Shown here: positions 5,044-8,329 of the stretch, in pieces | Position numbering within the stretch: the stretch's first letter is position 1 | How the letters are laid out: every line of letters begins with the position of its first letter | Assembly (NCBI GenBank): GCA_037147235.1 | Contig: JBAWVO010000286.1 | Span: forward strand, 1 to 8,329 | Source of the DNA: JANXQG01 sp037147235 | GTDB taxonomy: Bacteria; Planctomycetota; Planctomycetia; Pirellulales; Thermoguttaceae | Length of the DNA: 8,329 bases | Direction of reading: 5' to 3' | Notes under the pieces: model-generated | What the model saw: only the letters and a program-made list of their open reading frames with translations | Databases searched by the model: none | What the model was told of the DNA's origin: nothing | Program-made: the position numbers and the translations under genes

Positions 5044-6663
5044 TTACGTTGGGCAGGTTTGTATCGCCTCTTGCAGGCTGCGCTGGACGGAGAGACGAAC
5101 AACTTCGCTCTTGTCGTTGAGGGCTTCGGTCAAAGCCGCCACGCTGGCCGGGCTTGCGGACTGGCTCAGCGTGGCCGCCGCTTCCATGCGGACTAGGTGA
5201 TCCTCGTCCCGGAGCATCTCAATGATCGCACTTTGGACGCTCTCCACGGCCTCGATCGTGCGGGCGATCACCAGGCCACGGAGCCGGTGTGTGCGGATCG
5301 GCGATTTCAGCTCGTCGTTCAAGAGCGATATGCTCTGAACATCGACCTTTTTGATCAGCAGTCCCGTACTGTGGCGGACCTCTTCGTCCAACATGTCGAA
5401 GGCTGCCACGAATCGCTTGAAGCTAAACTCCGCCAAGCTCTCCCTGGCTGCCTTGCGAACCACCGGGTAGGGACTATCAACCAACTCCAGCAGGCTGGGC
5501 AGCACGCCGGGAATCCCGCGACCGCGAAGCTGCGGAATGATGTTGGCCTGCACCTGGGGGTCGGGATCGGCCATGGCGCTCATCGCCAGGGCGTTGGCGT
5601 CCGTACCCTGGAATTCGCCCAAAGCACGGGCTGCCTCGCGCCGACCACTCGGCTTTCCGTGCAGCAGGATCGTCTCGATCAGACCCAGGGCCTGCTGCCG
5701 CGGAACGCTCGACGCCATTGCGAAACGCACGGCCGAATGCTGGCCCACGTCGTCGATCTGGTCCATGATCCGGCGGCAATCGCTCAGCCAAGAGATCGAG
5801 GTCAGCTTCTTCAAGTTCGACGCCATGGCGGCAGTTGGTTCGTGGCCGATCTTGCGCAACAGGTAATGGACGAAGCGCGAGTCGTTGCGTCCGGCGATCA
5901 CCGTCAAGGCGGCCAAGGGCGCGTTTGGATCATCGAGAAACTTCAAAAGAAGCCGCAGAACTCCCCGTTGCGCGCTCTTGGACAACACGTCGGTCATGGT
6001 GATCCGTACCGCGTGATGTGGATTGCCGAGAATCCGTAGCAACGTGGAGTTATCGCGACCGGCCAGCAGCAAGAAACTCTCGATCACCTCGCGGCGCCTG
6101 TGCTGGCTGTAGCGATAGACCGACGACTCCAGACTACCGAGCACATAACGACGAATCATCTGCGGGTCGCGGCGATCGCTCGGGTCGCGTCCGCCGGCAA
6201 TCTCTTCGCACAGGGCCTGGACCAGTTCCAGCACGGTCTGCGCCGCTAGGTTGCAGTTGGGTTGGGTCGAACTGTCCAGGGCGGTAAGAAGGGTGGGAAT
6301 CAGGTCGTAGTCGCGGAACATCAATGCCGCCCGGCAGCCGTTTTCGCAAAGACCAACCTCGGTACCCAGGATGGCGTCGCGAAGGGCCCCGGTCAGTCGG
6401 CCGCGATGTTGGCGAATGATCGTTTTCCACTCCGGCTTCATCCGCGACATGCGATCGAGGATCTCGCGTCCGCCGGCTGCCGTCCGCCGCTTCAGCAAGG
6501 CAATGAGCGCACCCTCCTGGACGGCCGGATTCGTACAATCCAGCGCGGGGATCAGCACTTGCACCGCAGCCTCGTTATCGGTGCTGGTCAGCAGGTCAAA
6601 GGTAATGGAAAGACCGCTTGCCAAATCGTAAGTTCCTGCCCCGGTGGTAAATCCTGGTTTCAA
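5044..6663 (-). CDS. HEAT-repeat scaffold protein
   Basis: Up to 539 aa with no catalytic motif, signal peptide or membrane helix: a cytoplasmic helical-repeat scaffold for protein contacts. Paired-helix units with the HEAT pattern recur through the length, for example around residues 31-57 (EAAVQVLIPALD), 207-245 (NPHHAVR to FLDDP), 340-380 (GRREAARALGEF, then DPDPQVQANIIPQL), 397-413 (SPYPVVRKAARESLAEF), 486-500 (DEDHLVRMEAAATLS) and 517-531 (DKSEVVRLSVQRSL). The start is unsettled. The frame opens with TTG at 6663, right after an in-frame TGA and without a ribosome site; an internal TTG at 6624 (526 aa) has AGGA nine bases upstream and lies just before the repeat region. The better-placed ATG at 6670 is out of frame. 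The next gene, a small membrane protein, begins 27 bp downstream, so this scaffold may act at the membrane with it (inference). Confidence 0.9.
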   Translation of the reverse strand: MKPGFTTGAGTYDLASGLSITFDLLTSTDNEAAVQVLIPALDCTNPAVQEGALIALLKRRTAAGGREILDRMSRMKPEWKTIIRQHRGRLTGALRDAILGTEVGLCENGCRAALMFRDYDLIPTLLTALDSSTQPNCNLAAQTVLELVQALCEEIAGGRDPSDRRDPQMIRRYVLGSLESSVYRYSQHRRREVIESFLLLAGRDNSTLLRILGNPHHAVRITMTDVLSKSAQRGVLRLLLKFLDDPNAPLAALTVIAGRNDSRFVHYLLRKIGHEPTAAMASNLKKLTSISWLSDCRRIMDQIDDVGQHSAVRFAMASSVPRQQALGLIETILLHGKPSGRREAARALGEFQGTDANALAMSAMADPDPQVQANIIPQLRGRGIPGVLPSLLELVDSPYPVVRKAARESLAEFSFKRFVAAFDMLDEEVRHSTGLLIKKVDVQSISLLNDELKSPIRTHRLRGLVIARTIEAVESVQSAIIEMLRDEDHLVRMEAAATLSQSASPASVAALTEALNDKSEVVRLSVQRSLQEAIQTCPT

Positions 6664-6781
6664 GTCTCATGGACAGTATCCCTTAGTCTTCATCGTCGTC
6701 AGGGCGAAAAAACTTCATGGCTCTTCCGATTCCGGTCGCGGAATGCGAATAATCGCAGTTTTCCGCAACAGAAACATGTCG

Positions 6782-6799
6782 AACGGAATGAATTCCGTT
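6782..6799. promoter_or_regulatory. Perfect 8-bp inverted repeat, possible operator
   Basis: AACGGAATGAATTCCGTT: eight-base arms separated by GA. It lies in the divergent intergenic region, 12 bp upstream of the candidate -35 at 6812. Size and symmetry suit a dimeric regulator site, but no regulator gene is nearby. Confidence 0.4.
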
Positions 6800-6811
6800 T
6801 TACGAAGGGGC

Positions 6812-6840
6812 TTGGAAACAGCCGGGGGGTCGGGTATCTT
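6812..6840 (+). promoter_or_regulatory. Candidate promoter of the mutarotase-like gene
   Basis: TTGGAA (6812-6817), 17-bp spacer, TATCTT (6835-6840). Each hexamer matches consensus at four of six positions. The predicted start near 6847 gives a leader of about 32 nt. It is a moderate match and is not otherwise supported. Confidence 0.4.
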
Positions 6841-6856
6841 GTTGAGTTGACAACAA
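6839..6856. promoter_or_regulatory. Inverted repeat across the predicted transcription start
   Basis: TTGTTGAGTTGACAACAA: exact 6-bp arms around a 6-base centre. It overlaps the end of the candidate -10 and the predicted start, so it could be an operator or a small 5' hairpin. With six-base arms, chance is possible. Confidence 0.3.
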
Positions 6857-6866
6857 CATCCACCCG

Positions 6867-6872
6867 AGAGGA
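6867..6872 (+). promoter_or_regulatory. Ribosome binding site AGAGGA
   Basis: AGAGGA ends six bases before the ATG at 6879 and supports that start, which is also where a clean signal peptide begins. Confidence 0.65.
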
Positions 6873-6878
6873 CCTCCG

Positions 6879-8126
6879 ATGAACCGTTTTTCCATGATCC
6901 TGGCCGCTGCGCTGGCGGCCGGCAGCACCCTCGCCCTGGCGGCGGAAACGAAAGGCAAAACCATGTCCTACGGCAAAACACGCGAATTTCTGGCCAAGCA
7001 TACGGAACTCGTCGAACTGACCAACGACGAGGGGGCCCGCGTGGCCATCTGCCCGGAGTGGCAAGGCCGCGTGATGACCTCGACCTGCGGCGGCATGGAA
7101 GGCATCAGCTTCGGCTATGTCAATGACGAGTTCATCACTGCCGGAAAGCTCAATCCGCACTTCAATAACTACGGGGCCGAAGAGCGACTATGGCTCTCGC
7201 CCGAGGGCGGGCAGTTCAGCCTCTGGTTCGAGCCGGGCAAGCCGCAGAACCTCGACAACTGGCTCACCCCGCCGGCCTTCAACGAAGGAGCCTGGAAAAT
7301 CGTTTCCGCTCCGAGCGAGTCGCTCCGAATGGCTACGACGATGAAGTTCCAGAACACCTCGGGTACGCAATTTCATCTCGACGTCCGCCGCGGCGTCCGC
7401 CTGCTGGGTAAATCCGACCTGAAGCAGATGCTCGGCGATTCGGCGGCGAAGAAGATCGCTGCAACCGGCGTGAAGAGCGTAGCCTACGAGACGGATAACT
7501 GCCTGACCAATCGCGGCGCCGACATGACCCGCGAGAAGGGCCTCGTCTCCATTTGGATCCTCGGCATGATGAATTCCGGACCGCAAACGGTGGTGATCGC
7601 GCCCTACAAGCCGGGCAGTGAGACCGAGTTGGGTTCCGTGGTCAAGTCCGACTATTTCGGTGCCGTGCCAGTCGAGCGACTGCGAACCTTGCCCGAGGCC
7701 GTGCTCTTGCGGGCCGACGGCAACTATCGCGCGAAGATCGGCATTTCGCAGCGGCGCGTCCGCAACGTACTCGGTTCGATCGATTTCCGGAACAATGTGC
7801 TGACGCTGGTCCACTTCAGCATGTCGAACGATCCGACGCGGGAACTCTACATGAACAATCAGTGGGGCGGCCCATCGGCCGAGCCTTACAAGGGCGACGT
7901 GGCCAACAGCTACAACGACGGCCCGCCCGCGCCCGGCAAGAAGGGCCTCGGGCCGTTCTATGAGATCGAGTCGCTCTCGCCGGCCAAGGCACTGAAGACC
8001 GGCGAGTCGCTCTCGCATCAGCACCGCACCCTTCACATCCAGGCCGACCCAGCCACGCTCGCCGATCTGGCAAATGAAGTGCTCGGCGTGGATTTGGAAA
8101 AGATCAAGACCGAAATGCTTCGGTAG
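6879..8126 (+). CDS. Secreted protein of the DUF6786-like, mutarotase-like type
   Basis: 415 aa. An N-terminal signal peptide (MNRF, hydrophobic stretch to about residue 20, probable cleavage in ALAA|E near 21-22) indicates export to the periplasm. The mature part opens with 'YGKTREFLAKHTELVEL' and 'ARVAICPEWQGRVMTSTCGG' (about 54-72), then 'NPHFNNYGAEERLWLSPEGG' (about 92-111), and closes with 'YEIESLSPAKALKTGES' and 'HQHRTLHIQ' (about 361-388). These segments fit the beta-sandwich pattern of the galactose mutarotase-like superfamily, in which conserved His and Glu residues sit at the sugar site. I recall this family as DUF6786, of unknown function; that is memory, not a search. A role in carbohydrate handling is plausible but unproven, and no other sugar gene is adjacent. 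It appears complete, with AGAGGA upstream and a TAG stop, and monocistronic. Confidence 0.9.
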   Translation: MNRFSMILAAALAAGSTLALAAETKGKTMSYGKTREFLAKHTELVELTNDEGARVAICPEWQGRVMTSTCGGMEGISFGYVNDEFITAGKLNPHFNNYGAEERLWLSPEGGQFSLWFEPGKPQNLDNWLTPPAFNEGAWKIVSAPSESLRMATTMKFQNTSGTQFHLDVRRGVRLLGKSDLKQMLGDSAAKKIAATGVKSVAYETDNCLTNRGADMTREKGLVSIWILGMMNSGPQTVVIAPYKPGSETELGSVVKSDYFGAVPVERLRTLPEAVLLRADGNYRAKIGISQRRVRNVLGSIDFRNNVLTLVHFSMSNDPTRELYMNNQWGGPSAEPYKGDVANSYNDGPPAPGKKGLGPFYEIESLSPAKALKTGESLSHQHRTLHIQADPATLADLANEVLGVDLEKIKTEMLR

Positions 8127-8133
8127 GAGCGCA

Positions 8134-8161
8134 GCGTGGGGCGTGGAGCGTGGGGCGGGGA
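8134..8161 (+). repeat. G-rich heptamer array after the stop codon
   Basis: Four head-to-tail heptamers, GCGTGGG, GCGTGGA, GCGTGGG and GCGGGGA, start 8 bp after the TAG stop of the mutarotase-like gene. G-runs at 8138-8141, 8152-8155, 8157-8160 and 8170-8172 could in principle form a weak quadruplex. Confidence 0.75.
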
Positions 8162-8166
8162 GCGGC

Positions 8167-8196
8167 TGTGGGTTTTAACCTTTGTCCTTACCCACA
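8167..8196. terminator. Possible terminator hairpin
   Basis: TGTGGGT (8167-8173) and ACCCACA (8190-8196) form an exact 7-bp inverted repeat with a 16-base loop that itself contains GGTTTTAACC. No clear U-tract follows, so it is a weak candidate for the end of the upstream transcript. Confidence 0.3.
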
Positions 8197-8329
8197 TCTT
8201 CCGGCCAGCCAAGCGTCTTCATGGCCATTCATGGTCATTCCCGGCGCAGCCGGTATTAGACCCGCCCTTTGGGGCAGCGATTCCCGGAACGCACTTTGCT
8301 GACGGCTTGTAATCTCTTGGTATTAAAGC
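8197..8329. other. Non-coding tail, small palindromes only
   Basis: No open frame with a start and plausible protein runs through this stretch on either strand. It contains two small hairpins, CCGGC-GCA-GCCGG (8241-8253) and GCCC-TTTG-GGGC (8264-8275). The texture suggests an interspersed non-coding repeat or the upstream region of a gene beyond the window, but neither can be shown here. Confidence 0.4.

Noticed and set aside
5197..6039. Plus-strand open frame of 280 aa
   Set aside because: Antisense to the HEAT-repeat gene; the codon pattern mirrors the real frame and the product has no family resemblance.
6847..6852. TTGACA taken as a -35 box
   Set aside because: No -10-like hexamer lies 16-18 bp downstream; that position falls on the ribosome site and start codon. 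The TTGGAA/TATCTT pair is better placed.
7188..8036. Minus-strand open frame of 282 aa
   Set aside because: Antisense shadow of the signal-peptide-bearing mutarotase-like gene, with no ribosome site or recognisable motif.

Overview
The window looks like a piece of a Planctomycetota chromosome. The evidence is protein style rather than a marker gene: a J-like N-terminal module opening with the planctomycete-type phrase 'WLGIPPHEQPPSFYRLLG', a long HEAT-repeat protein, a coiled-coil inner-membrane protein with a conserved C-terminal region, and a secreted mutarotase-like protein. Base composition is moderately GC-rich and fairly even. There is no rRNA, tRNA, CRISPR array, phage gene or transposase gene. 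Assignment below phylum level is not possible from this sequence.

Layout. (1) 66-1268, minus: membrane-anchored J-like protein with a Met/Gln/Pro repeat. (2) 1269-1677: a non-coding stretch with a possible promoter for that gene and, at 1450-1677, a 228-bp non-autonomous insertion element (57-bp imperfect terminal inverted repeats, exact 9-bp target duplication) that abuts the stop codon of the next gene. (3) 1678-2646, minus: family-2 glycosyltransferase, probably translated from a leaderless or nearly leaderless mRNA. (4) 2647-2839: divergent promoter region with good sigma70-type signals on both strands. (5) 2840-4294, plus: 484-aa membrane-anchored coiled-coil protein. (6) 4286-4464: purine-rich 9-bp repeats that begin over the stop codon, facing an inverted counterpart behind the converging gene. 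(7) 5044-6663 and 4465-5016, minus: a two-gene unit of a HEAT-repeat protein followed after 27 bp by a small single-pass membrane protein. (8) 6664-6878: divergent intergenic region with two palindromes and a candidate promoter. (9) 6879-8126, plus: secreted mutarotase-like protein. (10) 8127-8329: non-coding tail with G-rich heptamers and several small hairpins.

The genes do not form one pathway. Only the HEAT/membrane-protein pair looks like an operon. The glycosyltransferase points to surface polysaccharide synthesis; the other proteins are lineage-typical and poorly characterised. The strongest observation is the insertion element at 1450-1677, whose ends, target duplication and nested internal palindrome can be read directly. 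No complete new multi-gene system is visible.
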